The notes: a model not told the origin generated them from the letters alone. Positions 7,316 through 16,516 are shown, counted from the first letter of the stretch. The stretch: DNA of 52,936 nt from Neisseria shayeganii 871 (GCF_000226875.1 NZ_JH164926.1:490024-542959); one strand, 5' to 3'. Numbers and translations: made by a program.

Positions 7316-8431
7316 TCAGAACGCTTCGCCCACTTTTACCCCGCCAACCAAATCTTGCGGTGAAGCCAAAGCAGCAGTGAGCGCTTGGGCGGCTTGGAAG
7401 GCGGGATCGTCAAACAGGGCGGCGAAGGCGGCCGGTTCGCCGCTGCCGGCCATATACTGCCAGCGCCCGGCCAGTTGCGGGTTGGCTTCGGCCCAGCCGG
7501 CTAGGCCGCTGTCGGGCTGTTTGAAGGCGGCCAAGAGTTCGTCCACCAAATCGGGGCGGTTGCAGACCAACACGATGTCGCAACCGGCGGCAAACGACAG
7601 GCGGCTGCGTTCGGCAATGCCGCCGGCACCGCAGGCGCCTTCCATGGTGAGGTCGTCGGAGAAAATCACGCCCTGAAAGCCGATGTCGTGGCGAAGCGCG
7701 GTTTGCAGCCAGTAGGGCGAGAAGCCGGCGGGTTGGCTGTCGATCTGCGGATACACTACGTGGGCGGGCATCACGGCGGCCATGCCTTCGGCGGCCAGCG
7801 CACGGAAGGGGGCGATGTCGTCGGCTTCCAGCTCGGCCAGGCTGCGCCCGTCTTCGGGCAGCACATAATGGCTGTCGCCGGCAACAAAACCGTGGCCGGG
7901 GAAGTGTTTGCCGCAGCTTTTCATGCCGCCGCGGTTGAGGCCGCGCTGCAGGGCGAGCGCGAGGGCGGCAACGATGTCGGCACGGCGGTGGAAGCTGCGG
8001 TTGCCGATGACTTCGCATCGGCTCCAATCCAAATCCAGCACCGGCGTGAACGACAAATCCACGCCGCAGGCGCGCAATTCGGCGGCCAGCACCCAGCCGA
8101 TTTGTTCGGCGGCCTTTTCGGCGGCCGGCTGCCCCTGCCGCTCCCAAATCTCACCCAAAACACGCATGGCGGGCAGGCGGGTGAAGCCGTCGATAAAGCG
8201 CTGGACGCGGCCGCCTTCGTGGTCGACGGCGATCACCAGTTCGGGCGTGCGCAGGGCTTTGATTTCGCGGCACAGGGCGGCGAGTTGTTCGCGGTTTTGA
8301 TAGTTGCGGCGAAACAGGATGACGCCGCCGACGGCGGGGTCGAGCAGGCGCTGTTTTTCTTCGCTGCTGAGGGTGTAGGCGGCCACATCGGCCATCACGG
8401 GGCCGCGGGGCAGGGAAAGGGGCGTGTTCAT
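7316..8431 (-). CDS. nagZ: Beta-N-acetylhexosaminidase NagZ
   Basis: Cytoplasmic glycoside hydrolase family 3 enzyme that removes N-acetylglucosamine from anhydromuropeptides during cell-wall recycling. The 371-residue protein has the family landmarks: VAYTLSSEEKQRLLDPAVGGVILFRRNYQN near the start, AVDHEGGRVQRF (about residues 69-80), the catalytic-loop motif KHFPGHGFVAGDSH (His involved in proton transfer), and the nucleophile Asp in FSDDLTMEGA. Length is slightly above the usual 340. It is flanked by uptake-sequence hairpins and seems to be a single gene. Confidence 0.95.
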   Translation of the reverse strand: MNTPLSLPRGPVMADVAAYTLSSEEKQRLLDPAVGGVILFRRNYQNREQLAALCREIKALRTPELVIAVDHEGGRVQRFIDGFTRLPAMRVLGEIWERQGQPAAEKAAEQIGWVLAAELRACGVDLSFTPVLDLDWSRCEVIGNRSFHRRADIVAALALALQRGLNRGGMKSCGKHFPGHGFVAGDSHYVLPEDGRSLAELEADDIAPFRALAAEGMAAVMPAHVVYPQIDSQPAGFSPYWLQTALRHDIGFQGVIFSDDLTMEGACGAGGIAERSRLSFAAGCDIVLVCNRPDLVDELLAAFKQPDSGLAGWAEANPQLAGRWQYMAGSGEPAAFAALFDDPAFQAAQALTAALASPQDLVGGVKVGEAF

Positions 8432-8479
8432 ATGATGAAGAAACTTTCTGGGAAACGGGCAAAAGGGGGGTTATCAGGT

Positions 8480-8491
8480 TTCAGGTAGCCT
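8480..8491. repeat. AG-eikDUS uptake sequence
   Basis: TTCAGGTAGCCT between comM and nagZ, single copy. Confidence 0.75.
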
Positions 8492-8503
8492 GGGCGGCAA
8501 GGC

Positions 8504-9153
8504 TCACAGGCTGCGGCGGAAAGCCACGGCGCGTAACACATGGTGCTCGTTTACGGTGTCGTCACCGGCCAAATCGGCCAAGGTGCGTGCCACGCGCAAG
8601 ATGCGGTGGAAGCTGCGTGCGGAGAGGGAGAGTTTTTCCAGCAGATTGCCCAAGGTGCTTTTGGCTTCGGGGCTGACGGCGGCGATGCCGTCCAAATCGG
8701 TGGGCGACAAATGGGCGTTCAGTTTGCCTTGGCGGGCGTATTGTTTCTCACGGGCGAAGATCACACGCTGGCGGACGGTTGCGCTGCTTTCGCCGGCTTC
8801 GGCCTGCACCAAATCGGCGGCAGGCAGCGCGGGCACTTCGATGACCAGGTCGATACGGTCGAGCAGCGGGCCGGAAATTTTATTGCGGTAACGCTGAATG
8901 CTTTCGGGCGTGCAGCGGCACGGCTTCACCGGATGACCCAAATAGCCGCAAGGACAGGGATTCATGGCGGCCACCAATTGGAACTTCGCCGGAAACACGG
9001 CCTGACGGGCGGCGCGGGAGATGTGGATTTCGCCGCTTTCCAAAGGTTCTCTCAATGCTTCCAATACCTTACGGTCGAATTCGGGCATCTCGTCTAAAAA
9101 CAAAATTCCGGCGTTGGCCAGCGAGATTTCTCCGGGACGAAGGTCATGGTGTC
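8504..9153 (-). pseudogene. comM: comM, 3' part (split by the transposon)
   Basis: C-terminal part of ComM, the YifB/Mg-chelatase-like AAA+ protein that acts as a branch-migration helicase during natural transformation. The genuine reading starts at HDLRPGEISLANAGILFLDEMPEFDRKVLEALREPLESG, containing Walker B, then the zinc-ribbon-like CPCGYLGHPVKPCRC and the C-terminal RSFHRILRVARTLADLAGDD helical domain. The residues that can be read upstream of 9149 come from the transposon end. Bases 9149-9153 are one copy of the GTGTC target duplication. Joined to 31610-32462, the codons for the GGGHHDLRPG segment are restored without any frame change, giving about 500 residues, the normal ComM length. 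Confidence 0.96.
9149..9153. repeat. Target-site duplication GTGTC, left copy
   Basis: GTGTC immediately outside the left inverted repeat. The same five bases sit immediately outside the right end at 31605-31609. Five-base duplications are the rule for Tn7-like transposition. Confidence 0.95.
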
Positions 9154-9181
9154 TGTGATATTCAGAATAACCTGACACAAA
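9154..9181 (+). repeat. Left terminal inverted repeat
   Basis: 28 bases beginning TGTGATATTCAGAATAA that match the right end with one mismatch (position 18, C against T). The outer TGT trinucleotide is characteristic of Tn7/Mu-type ends. Confidence 0.95.
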
Positions 9182-9319
9182 ATCCCGCCAGAACCCTAAT
9201 CTCTTCGTGAAATATTCAGAATAATGTGACACAAAATTCAGAAATAGATGAACCACGGTCTTGTTATACCAGAAATAAGTAAAACACGGTAAAGCACATC
9301 AGAAATAAATGAAACACTC
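9162..9319 (+). promoter_or_regulatory. Left-end TnsB-type binding sites (five)
   Basis: Five related 21-mers in the same direction at 9162-9182, 9216-9236, 9238-9258, 9269-9289 and 9299-9319, with the shared pattern TCAGAAATAnnTGAnACA. Several left-end sites spread over about 160 bases, against two packed sites at the right, repeat the left-right asymmetry known from Tn7. Behind the last site, AAACACTCTTATA and TATAAGGGTGTTT form an inverted repeat across the probable tnsA promoter. Confidence 0.8.
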
Positions 9320-9361
9320 TTATAATCTGATTTCGAGTAGTTAGTTTATAAGGGTGTTTTT

Positions 9362-9994
9362 GTGTTTCATCCTGTGCGAGAGATCAAGCCTACCCGACGC
9401 AGTGTATCCGGGGTGTATCCGTTCCGCAGACAGTATTCGCTTGCTTACGAATCGTCTTTGGAACGGGATTTTATCATATTGCAAGAATTTGACTGTTCTG
9501 TTGTTAAGGTCGTTGCCCAGCCCATCAAGATTCCTTTTCTGTTGAAAGGAAGAAATTATCAATATACGCCGGATTTCCTTGTGTTGTTTGAGCAAGGTTG
9601 TCCAAAGCAGGGGATGTTGGTCGAAGTCAAACCTGAATCCGAATGGCGCAGTCATTGGCGTTCTTGGTTGCCGAAATGGAAGGCTGCTTACCGTTGGGCT
9701 GTTGAGCGGGATTTCTTGTTCCGTATTTATGATGAGTCACGCATAAGGGGACAGCGGTTGGCGAATATTAAAACACTTTCACGTTTTCTCGATAAGCAGC
9801 CTGACGACGCACTGACCGGCCTGATTGCTGATTTTGTAGGTGACGGCATGGTTTCGATGGGAAATATTTTGTCGCATTTTTCCACTTTTCCTGCCTGCGG
9901 CTCGGAGGTCTATCGAATGCTGGCAAACAGAGGGTTGTTTTGTGACTTAGACGATCCTCTCTCTGCCGATACTTTGATATGGAGAAAGAAATGA
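9362..9994 (+). CDS. tnsA: TnsA-like transposon endonuclease
   Basis: Restriction-enzyme-fold nuclease that cuts the 5' ends of the transposon while TnsB cuts the 3' ends, giving cut-and-paste transposition. The 210-residue protein has the TnsA catalytic set: Glu34 in SSLERDF, Asp71 in YTPDFLVLF, and Glu88/Lys90 in MLVEVKPE. The N-terminus (REIKPTRRSVSGVYPFRR) is typical of Tn7-family TnsA. A GTG start at 9362 is preceded by AAGGG about 8 bases upstream. It is the first gene behind the left-end TnsB sites, so its promoter overlaps the transposon end and may be repressed by TnsB. The stop overlaps the tnsB start. Confidence 0.93.
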   Translation: MFHPVREIKPTRRSVSGVYPFRRQYSLAYESSLERDFIILQEFDCSVVKVVAQPIKIPFLLKGRNYQYTPDFLVLFEQGCPKQGMLVEVKPESEWRSHWRSWLPKWKAAYRWAVERDFLFRIYDESRIRGQRLANIKTLSRFLDKQPDDALTGLIADFVGDGMVSMGNILSHFSTFPACGSEVYRMLANRGLFCDLDDPLSADTLIWRKK

Positions 9995-11892
9995 CTGATT
10001 CAGACAAACAAAAAAAGGCAGCTTCCCGAGGCAAATTAAGTCTTTCTGTTAATGAGTATGTGCGTCACATTCCTACCGATCGGCAATACCGGATCAGTAA
10101 GCTGATTGACCACACTTATATTTTGGCTGCCGATGAAAACGGCCAAGAAAAAGTATTAAAAATTGAAGAATTGGGGTTGCCGAAAACCAATATTGCTCCT
10201 TATGCGGGAGATTTGGATCAACTTGAGGATGAGATTTGGGAAGAAGCAAAATATCGCTATGAGTTGATCCAGCCCTTATTGAAAGATGAAATAACCGGCA
10301 GAACAGCCATTGAAGCGTATGCAAAGGAAAAAGGGGTGGGTTATTCCTCTCTTTACCGCTGGCTGCGTGCTTATAAAGCCAACAATAGTATTTCTTCGCT
10401 GATTTCCCGGCAACGAGGCTGGTTGGAAGGTGCATCCAGACTGGATAAAGAAACAGAAAAAATCATTCAGGAGGCGATTCAGAAATACTACTTATCAGAA
10501 CAACGTCTTTCCCCGATCAAAGTCATCCAGCAGATACGGGTTTTATGCCATCAACGCGGAATCAAGCCTCCTGCAGATAATTCGATCAGGAAGCGGATGA
10601 ATGAACTGTCGGAGAAGGAAGTTTTGCGTAGGCGGGGTTACAAAGAAAAGGCCAAAAACAAATTCCAGCCGAAGCCCGGCCACTTTCCCGATGTATCTTA
10701 TCCTTTGGATGTGATCCAAATTGACCATACGCCGATGGACATCATCTTGGTGGACGATAAAACCCGCCAAGCTATCGGACGGCCTTGGTTGACGGTTGCG
10801 ATTGACGTTTACAGCCGCATGATCTGTGGTTATTACCTGTCTTTGGATGCCCCGTCCGAAATTTCGGTTGCTATGTGTATTGCCCATTGTGTACTGCCGA
10901 AAGAGGAATGGCTGTCAGCCAAAGGTGTCAATGGAGAGTGGAAGGTTTGGGGTTTGCCGAAAAAAATCCATGTGGACAATGGCATGGATTTCCGTACCGA
11001 AACCCTGAAAAGGGCTTGTCTTGAGTATGGTATTACCTTGGAATACCGGCCTGTTAGGGTACCGAATTACGGTGGTCATATTGAACGCCTGATTGGTACT
11101 TTGATGCGGGAAAGTCATCAATTGGCCGGCACTACGTTTTCGAATGTAAAAGAAAAAGATAATTATAAATCAGTCGATAAGGCATCGTTCACGTTTGATG
11201 AACTGGAAGAATGGCTGTTGAATTTGATTGTGAATGTTTATCACAAACGTATTCACCGTGGTATTGAAATGCGGCCTGAAGATAAATGGGATCTCGGTAT
11301 TTTCGGTAACGGTCGTGAATACATCGGTTGCGGCTTACCCAATATTCCCGTGGATAAGGAAAGGCTGATGTTGGATTTTATGCCTTTTACTCACCGTACC
11401 ATTCAGGCTAATGGCGTGACTTGGGACGGAGTGCGTTATTTTGACTTCTGTCTGGCACCGTTCATCGGAAAGAGTGAGAACGGCAAATCGTGTGAATACC
11501 TGTTTCGACGGGATCCGCGCAATGTGGCAGTCATTTACTTTTTTAATCCGAATTCAGAAAGCTATGTCGGTATCCCTGCAGCGGATCAAAAGTTTCCTCG
11601 AACAAGCGTATGGCAATTGCGGGAAACAAAAAAGCGTTTGCGTGAATTGGGAAGGAAAAATTACAACGAGCATCAACTGATTGAGGCAATACAGCAGATG
11701 AGTCGTTTGGAAGAGAGCGCAAAAAAAGAGACATTGAAAGCACGACGCAAAAGACAGCGCAATGTTCTTCACGATAGGCAGATTACCCCTATTCAGCCCG
11801 ATGTATCTCGAAATCCGCCACCTGTGGCCGAGATTACCGTACCGGATTTGGCCGTACAAGCTGAGATCAAACCGTTTGAGGACATTGAGTGA
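9991..11892 (+). CDS. tnsB: TnsB-like DDE transposase
   Basis: Transposase that binds the end repeats, cuts the 3' ends and joins them to the target. The 633-residue protein has an N-terminal helical DNA-binding part (a helix-turn-helix near GRTAIEAYAKEKGVGYSSLYRWL) and an rve-type core with the acidic triad Asp245 (IQIDHTPMD), Asp329 (IHVDNGMDF) and Glu365 (GGHIERLIG), then a beta-barrel and a basic C-terminus (KKETLKARRKRQRN) of the kind that contacts TnsC. The ATG at 9991 overlaps the tnsA stop as ATGA and has GGAG 6 bases upstream, so it is preferred to the ATG at 9979. It is translationally coupled to tnsA and tnsC. Confidence 0.95.
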   Translation: MTDSDKQKKAASRGKLSLSVNEYVRHIPTDRQYRISKLIDHTYILAADENGQEKVLKIEELGLPKTNIAPYAGDLDQLEDEIWEEAKYRYELIQPLLKDEITGRTAIEAYAKEKGVGYSSLYRWLRAYKANNSISSLISRQRGWLEGASRLDKETEKIIQEAIQKYYLSEQRLSPIKVIQQIRVLCHQRGIKPPADNSIRKRMNELSEKEVLRRRGYKEKAKNKFQPKPGHFPDVSYPLDVIQIDHTPMDIILVDDKTRQAIGRPWLTVAIDVYSRMICGYYLSLDAPSEISVAMCIAHCVLPKEEWLSAKGVNGEWKVWGLPKKIHVDNGMDFRTETLKRACLEYGITLEYRPVRVPNYGGHIERLIGTLMRESHQLAGTTFSNVKEKDNYKSVDKASFTFDELEEWLLNLIVNVYHKRIHRGIEMRPEDKWDLGIFGNGREYIGCGLPNIPVDKERLMLDFMPFTHRTIQANGVTWDGVRYFDFCLAPFIGKSENGKSCEYLFRRDPRNVAVIYFFNPNSESYVGIPAADQKFPRTSVWQLRETKKRLRELGRKNYNEHQLIEAIQQMSRLEESAKKETLKARRKRQRNVLHDRQITPIQPDVSRNPPPVAEITVPDLAVQAEIKPFEDIE

Positions 11893-12773
11893 TGGAACGC
11901 TATTCACATATCCATCCCAAGTTCCGACACTGTTTGTCATTGTCGGATGAGGAGCGGATCACTTTTATTCGGGAGTCGCGTTGGATTGGGTACAGTCAAG
12001 CACGGGAAATTCTGCAGCTGTTGGAAGAAATGCTGAATTATCCGAAGAAACCGCGTATGCCGAATATTTTGTTGATTGGTGAATCAAATAACGGCAAAAC
12101 AACTTTGATTCATCATTTCTACAAAAAGTATGGTGAGGCATACGAAGACGAAGATTTGAATCTGATCAAGCCGATTCTGATGATCGAGTCCCCTGCTACT
12201 GCCAGTGAAAAAGCACTGTATATGGCTATTTTGAACGAGTTGATGGCGGTATATCGGGATACGGCGACAGTCGAGACGTTTTATACGCAAACTTTGCATT
12301 TAATGCGTACTTTCGGAGTAAAAATGCTGATCATTGATGAATTTCATTCAATGTTCAGCGGAACGGCCCGCAAACAGCGGGACATGATGAATACTTTAAA
12401 AAGGCTGTGTAACGAATTACAGATCCCGATCATCGGCGTAGGTACCGAGAATGCGGTCAATATTCTACATACGGACAAACAATTCGCCAGCCGTTTTGAA
12501 GTTTGGGAATTACCGGCATGGGAATTAAACGAGAATTTTCTGCGCTTGATGATGTCTTTTGAATCCGTCTTGCCTTTAAAAGAAGCTTCCAATCTTGCAA
12601 GTCCTGATATGGCAAGAGCAATCTTTTACAAAAGCAAAGGCAATTTGGGTAATGTAAGCAGACTTTTGGAACGCTGTGCGGTTGAGGCCATCCGCACGAA
12701 AGCGGAGAAAATAGATTTGAAAGCCATTGAGAGGCAGAAGAACTTTATGTCTACTGTAAGGGGGTTGGTATGA
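11892..12773 (+). CDS. tnsC: TnsC/TniB-like AAA+ target regulator
   Basis: ATPase that assembles on target DNA and links the target selector to the TnsAB transposase. The 293-residue protein has Walker A GESNNGKTT (about residues 63-71) and Walker B MLIIDEFHSMF (about 144-154), with sensor motif IIGVGTENAV, as in TniB-type AAA proteins. It is shorter than Tn7 TnsC (555 residues) and close to the compact TniB/TnsC forms. The ATG at 11892 shares one base with the tnsB stop (TGATG); a GTG at 11889 is also possible. The 3' end overlaps tniQ by 4 bases. Confidence 0.93.
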   Translation: MERYSHIHPKFRHCLSLSDEERITFIRESRWIGYSQAREILQLLEEMLNYPKKPRMPNILLIGESNNGKTTLIHHFYKKYGEAYEDEDLNLIKPILMIESPATASEKALYMAILNELMAVYRDTATVETFYTQTLHLMRTFGVKMLIIDEFHSMFSGTARKQRDMMNTLKRLCNELQIPIIGVGTENAVNILHTDKQFASRFEVWELPAWELNENFLRLMMSFESVLPLKEASNLASPDMARAIFYKSKGNLGNVSRLLERCAVEAIRTKAEKIDLKAIERQKNFMSTVRGLV

Positions 12774-13825
12774 AAATGCGTACTCCGCAAATTATTCCGG
12801 AAGAATCTTTAAGTTCTTGGATGGTACGTATATCTTTGCTGAACGCTTGCGATATGTGGACCTTATCTTGGAAAGTCTGGGGGCAAGGCCGCCTTCTTAC
12901 GAGTGACTTTGAGCGAAATCTCCCCGCAGAACGTATCCATCAACTGTCGGAGGCTTCCGGCAGGCCGTATGCCGAGGTTGATGCTCTGCTGTTGATTCAC
13001 CCTGTACGACAGCACACGGCGGCGTTAAATACCGCCGGTAAGATTTGGCCTTGGATGGTGCCTATCGGTATCCGGCATAGAAGACGGTCGGTCGGACAGC
13101 CGTTTTGCCCGCAGTGCTTTCAAGAAGGCATTCCCCATCTTCGCCGTGAATGGCGGATGGCATGGGCAACGGCTTGTAACAAGCATCGTATTCTGTTGCA
13201 AGACTGTTGCCCGGAGTGCGGATTTTTGTACTCTCCCACCAAGTTGAGCGGCTTCGAGGGGACGATGGCATTCTGTCATCACTGCGGTCACGATATGCGG
13301 AAAAATCCGGTTGAGCTTGCCTTTTCTGCCATACAGCGTGCAGTGGAGGAGAACAAGTTGTGCTGTTTCGGTCAGAAATTCGATATGCCCACATGGCTGC
13401 TCACTTTGGATAATGTTGTTTGTTTAACTCGGAGAGCAACTTTGGCGCCTGCCGGGTATGTCAGTGCCATGTTACAAGATTTGGAACTACTCCAACTACC
13501 GGAACCTTCTGAAACCGGCGGAACATTCGAGTTGCTGCCGATTCGAGAACGTCATGCTTTATTGGAAGCTGCTGCCTGTGTGATAAAACAACCCATGTCG
13601 AATTTGATTCAAGCAGCTCAGAAAAATCGTGTCACAAAAAGCACGTTGCGAAACGTATTGCACAGAGATCGTTCTCCGGTTTTTATCGAATTATATGATC
13701 AGCTTCCGGTTAGTGAGCGGTCTTCAATATCAAATATCGAATACAACTCCCCTCGATCGGAAAAAGCCGTGATGAAGAAATGGGCGCGGTTGGAACGTAA
13801 AATTCAGAGGGTCATTGCATCATGA
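12770..13825 (+). CDS. tniQ: TniQ/TnsD-like target-selection protein
   Basis: Sequence-specific target selector; in Tn7 relatives TnsD/TniQ proteins bind the attachment site and recruit TnsC. The 351-residue protein begins with the TniQ signature (TPQIIPEESLSSWMVRISLLN) and has zinc-ribbon cysteines in CPQCFQEGIPHLRREWRMAW, the following CNKH, CCPECG and CHHCG. The C-terminal half holds a likely helix-turn-helix (PMSNLIQAAQKNRVTKSTLRNVL). It overlaps both neighbours by 4 bases. Since it is the only TniQ-type protein in the element, it is the best candidate for recognition of comM, although this is inference. Confidence 0.92.
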   Translation: MKMRTPQIIPEESLSSWMVRISLLNACDMWTLSWKVWGQGRLLTSDFERNLPAERIHQLSEASGRPYAEVDALLLIHPVRQHTAALNTAGKIWPWMVPIGIRHRRRSVGQPFCPQCFQEGIPHLRREWRMAWATACNKHRILLQDCCPECGFLYSPTKLSGFEGTMAFCHHCGHDMRKNPVELAFSAIQRAVEENKLCCFGQKFDMPTWLLTLDNVVCLTRRATLAPAGYVSAMLQDLELLQLPEPSETGGTFELLPIRERHALLEAAACVIKQPMSNLIQAAQKNRVTKSTLRNVLHRDRSPVFIELYDQLPVSERSSISNIEYNSPRSEKAVMKKWARLERKIQRVIAS

Positions 13826-15247
13826 AAGACTGTTCCCAATGTGGCAAATCCGTGCGGATATACAGGCGCTTCTTCAACGGAGAGGGATATTGTGATGCTT
13901 GCTACTATCGTGAGTTCAAGCACAAACCCTGTGTCAAGTGCGGTCAGATTTACCGCTTACCTTACCGGCAAAAAGATGTGGTTTGTGACAGATGCAAGAA
14001 AAACCGCCCGTGTCTGCGTTGCGGGAAAGAACAGTATTCCATCGGAAAACTGACGCAGTACGGTCCGGTGTGCAATGCTTGTTCGGTTTATTTCAGGGAA
14101 AAGAAAATCTGTTCTGTTTGCGGAAAAAAAGCTTTCAGAGCCACCCGTTTGGGGAAAAGCGGTACGGGCGCTTGGCTTTGCCCAAGTTGCTATGGCAAGG
14201 CGAGAGGCCATGCCAGCTGCCCCCAATGCGGTAGACACCGGATGTTACAGGAAACAGAGCATGGAGCCATGTGCAAAAAAATGTGCTACCGAGGGGTATA
14301 CAAACTGCACAATCTGCCATGCCCAAATACCCGCAGGGAAAGGAAAAAAATGTGATGATTGCGCTTGGGCGGAAAGATTGACGCATCGAGTGAACTTACT
14401 CAAAGTCTCCGTTCGGAAAGGGGCGGTGCGTGACGCATTTCCTGCCTTTGCTCTGTGGTTGGCCCAAGACGTCGGCAATGATAAAGCCGCCATGACCATC
14501 GAGCGTTACGCCCCTTTTTTCCGCGTTGCCGCGCAGCAATGGCCGAGTTTGCCGGACTTCCCCACCATCTTGAGCCACTTCAAACCCAAAGGAATGCGCC
14601 GCTATCTCAAAGTCAAACAATGGTTAGAACAATTACCCAATCAGAAAACCGACAAGCAGTTGGCCCTAGACTTGGCCGAGCAGGACAGGATTGAAGTTTT
14701 ACGGGGGAAGTTGGCCGGGAATGCTGTGGCGGAAAGTTTGTTTGAAAGCTATTACGATAAGCTGCTCGCCAAACATCACGCCGGTAAGACATCCGTTCGT
14801 TCCGTCCGTTTGGCGGTGCAGCCTGTGGTCGGCTTGATGCAAGGTTTGAGCCGTTTTCCGGTTCAGGCAGACATTGATGCCTATTTGCGAAAGAAAGCCG
14901 GTCAGAGGGCGGCGCTGACGGGCTTCATCAGTCATCTCCGCCGTGAGTATGCTTTGGATTTGCAAGTCGGCAAAGCCACGGAAAAAGGCCGGGAACGAAT
15001 GAAAGTGGCCAAAAGGAATGCTTTGGAGAAAAGGGTGATCGCCTATGTTGTGCGTTGTTACAAACACCCGGATGCTTTCCGGTTGTACGATTGGCTTAGG
15101 CTGGCCCTGCCGTATTTCCACTGGCGGGAAATATGCCGGGAATATACTGTTACCGAACGTCCCGACGGCTATATGGTATCTCAAGCAGGAGAGGAGATGT
15201 TCGTTCCCGCACTGAAGGGAGAGTTTAGTTTTATGAAAAAAGATTGA
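13822..15247 (+). CDS. Cysteine-rich fifth gene of the transposition operon, frameshifted at an A7 run
   Basis: The first frame (13822-14355, 177 residues) carries at least eight CxxC pairs (CSQCGK, CDAC, CVKCG, CDRC, CLRCG, CNAC, CSVCG, CPQCG) and ends soon after MCKK. The next frame continues the pattern (CTIC, CDDCAWAERLTHR) and then runs as a helical, basic region to 15247. The frames join at A7 (14275-14281): six A would give one protein of about 474 residues with an uninterrupted zinc-ribbon series. The start overlaps tniQ by ATGA, so it belongs to the transposition operon. Function is unknown; a target-site or DNA-binding role like that of accessory Tni proteins is plausible. It may be a real mutation, a sequencing error, or +1 recoding. 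Confidence 0.7.
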
Positions 15248-15273
15248 AGCCAATGGGATACCATTGGCTTTTT
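15247..15273. terminator. Bidirectional terminator between the tns operon and the XRE gene
   Basis: AAGCCAATGG and CCATTGGCTT form a perfect 10-bp stem around GATA, followed by T5. The transposition operon and the XRE gene converge on it. Confidence 0.88.
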
Positions 15274-15275
15274 GA

Positions 15276-15692
15276 TTATTCAGGCTTGGCCTGTAAAAGA
15301 CTCAGTAAATTCTTTTGCGTTTCAATTTGTTCTTCCAGACGGGCGATGATCCTATCCTTCTGATCAAGCAGTTCCGATTTATGCTGCAAGCTCAACTTCA
15401 ATTTTTCCACTTCAACAATCAAATCTTGCGAACCGCTGTAATAGTTGTGTCCTTGATTGTTGTCTCCTTCCGAAATATGGCAAACCAAGTTGCTTTCGCT
15501 AGATCGAAGCAGTTCGAGTAAGCCGATGCCTAAAATATCGGCGATTTTCTCCAACTGCGGCAAGTTCATCTTGGTGCCGCCCCGTTCAATCTTGGCATAG
15601 CCGCTGGGCGACATTCCCATTTTTTCAGCCATATCTTCCTGCGTCCAGTTCTGGGCTTCCCGCAGGAGCTTGATTTTCTCGTGTGTTTTCAT
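15276..15692 (-). CDS. XRE-family regulator with C-terminal coiled coil
   Basis: DNA-binding regulator of 138 residues. The N-terminal half is a Cro/CI-type helix-turn-helix (LREAQNWTQEDMAEKMGMSPSGYAKIERGGTKMNLPQLEKIADIL, residues 10-54). The C-terminal part (about residues 85-135) is rich in Glu, Lys, Leu and Gln with heptad spacing and is probably a dimerising coiled coil. Two 13-mer direct repeats 21 bases apart lie just upstream of its start and could be its own operators. It is divergent from the lipoprotein operon, so it may control the cargo, the transposition genes, or only itself. Confidence 0.88.
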   Translation of the reverse strand: MKTHEKIKLLREAQNWTQEDMAEKMGMSPSGYAKIERGGTKMNLPQLEKIADILGIGLLELLRSSESNLVCHISEGDNNQGHNYYSGSQDLIVEVEKLKLSLQHKSELLDQKDRIIARLEEQIETQKNLLSLLQAKPE

Positions 15693-15698
15693 TGGTTA

Positions 15699-15732
15699 GC
15701 ACTTTTTGGGAAGGTGGGCGTACTTTTTGTGA
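15699..15732. promoter_or_regulatory. Direct-repeat operator candidates upstream of the XRE gene
   Basis: GCACTTTTTGGGA (15699-15711) and GTACTTTTTGTGA (15720-15732) start 21 bases apart, two helical turns, so they lie on the same face of the DNA. They sit 7 bases upstream of the XRE start codon. Confidence 0.5.
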
Positions 15733-15859
15733 CTGGAGCGACAAATCGAATGTCAATAAAGTTGCGTAAATTACAGTACATTTTAAGTTAAGTAGGTATC
15801 TCTGTCTATTTCTAGAGATTCTTTTATCACCTATGTCTATAACTATGTTAGGAGAAAAT

Positions 15860-16477
15860 ATGAGATTTTTTAAAGTGTTGCTTACTACCGGATGTGCAAT
15901 TCTGCTGTTGGCAGGTTGCATGGATTTGGAGTCCCGCCGTATGCGTATCGAACGGGGCATTGAGTTTGGCTGGGATGGAAAATCTCGTTTGGAGCGTATG
16001 AGGGCAATTGCAGATGAAGGTGATCCGACTGCTCAGTTTCGGGTAGCAGAAGCCTATTTTGACGGTCATTTTTATGGTGAACCGGTTGAAAAAAATTTGA
16101 ATATGGCAAAAAGGTATTACACCTTGGCGATGAACAATCACCATGAAAGCCGTTGGCAGATGGACGGATACCGAAGTAGAGCCAAAAGCCGGCTGGACGA
16201 GATTGCCAAGCTACAAGATCCCGTATACCAGAGAAGGCAGGCACAGAGAGAGTCTCGGCAAGCCGCATACAGAAATCGACAACACGCCGAACAGCAGCGG
16301 AGAAATGCTGCCCTTATGAGGGAGGTTGGTACAAAAATTTGCAGCGGCGTCATGAACCACAGTTATTACAGAGTAGGTTATATCGAAGGTTTTGCCGGTC
16401 GCAAAATCAAAATCCGTTTGGATGAGGGAAACCAAGTGATTTATGAGCTTCCCGATAAATGGTATGTCTGTGAATAA
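15860..16477 (+). CDS. Predicted lipoprotein with Sel1-like repeat
   Basis: The protein of 205 residues has a lipoprotein signal peptide with lipobox LAGC (Cys20). Residues 50-90 hold a Sel1-like unit (GDPTAQFRVAEAYFDG...NLNMAKRYYTLAMNN). The middle is a charged, Arg/Gln-rich helix (about residues 118-150), and the C-terminal 60 residues contain GTKICSGV and YIEGFAGRKIKIRLDEGNQVIYELPDKWYVCE, a beta-rich end with a cysteine pair. The ATG at 15860 has AGGAGA 5 bases upstream; a start at 15833 lacks one. It is the first of six rightward genes for mostly exported proteins. Function unknown. Confidence 0.75.
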   Translation: MRFFKVLLTTGCAILLLAGCMDLESRRMRIERGIEFGWDGKSRLERMRAIADEGDPTAQFRVAEAYFDGHFYGEPVEKNLNMAKRYYTLAMNNHHESRWQMDGYRSRAKSRLDEIAKLQDPVYQRRQAQRESRQAAYRNRQHAEQQRRNAALMREVGTKICSGVMNHSYYRVGYIEGFAGRKIKIRLDEGNQVIYELPDKWYVCE

Positions 16478-16516
16478 AGGGTATTCACTTTACCTGCAAT
16501 CAATCAAGGAGAAAAC

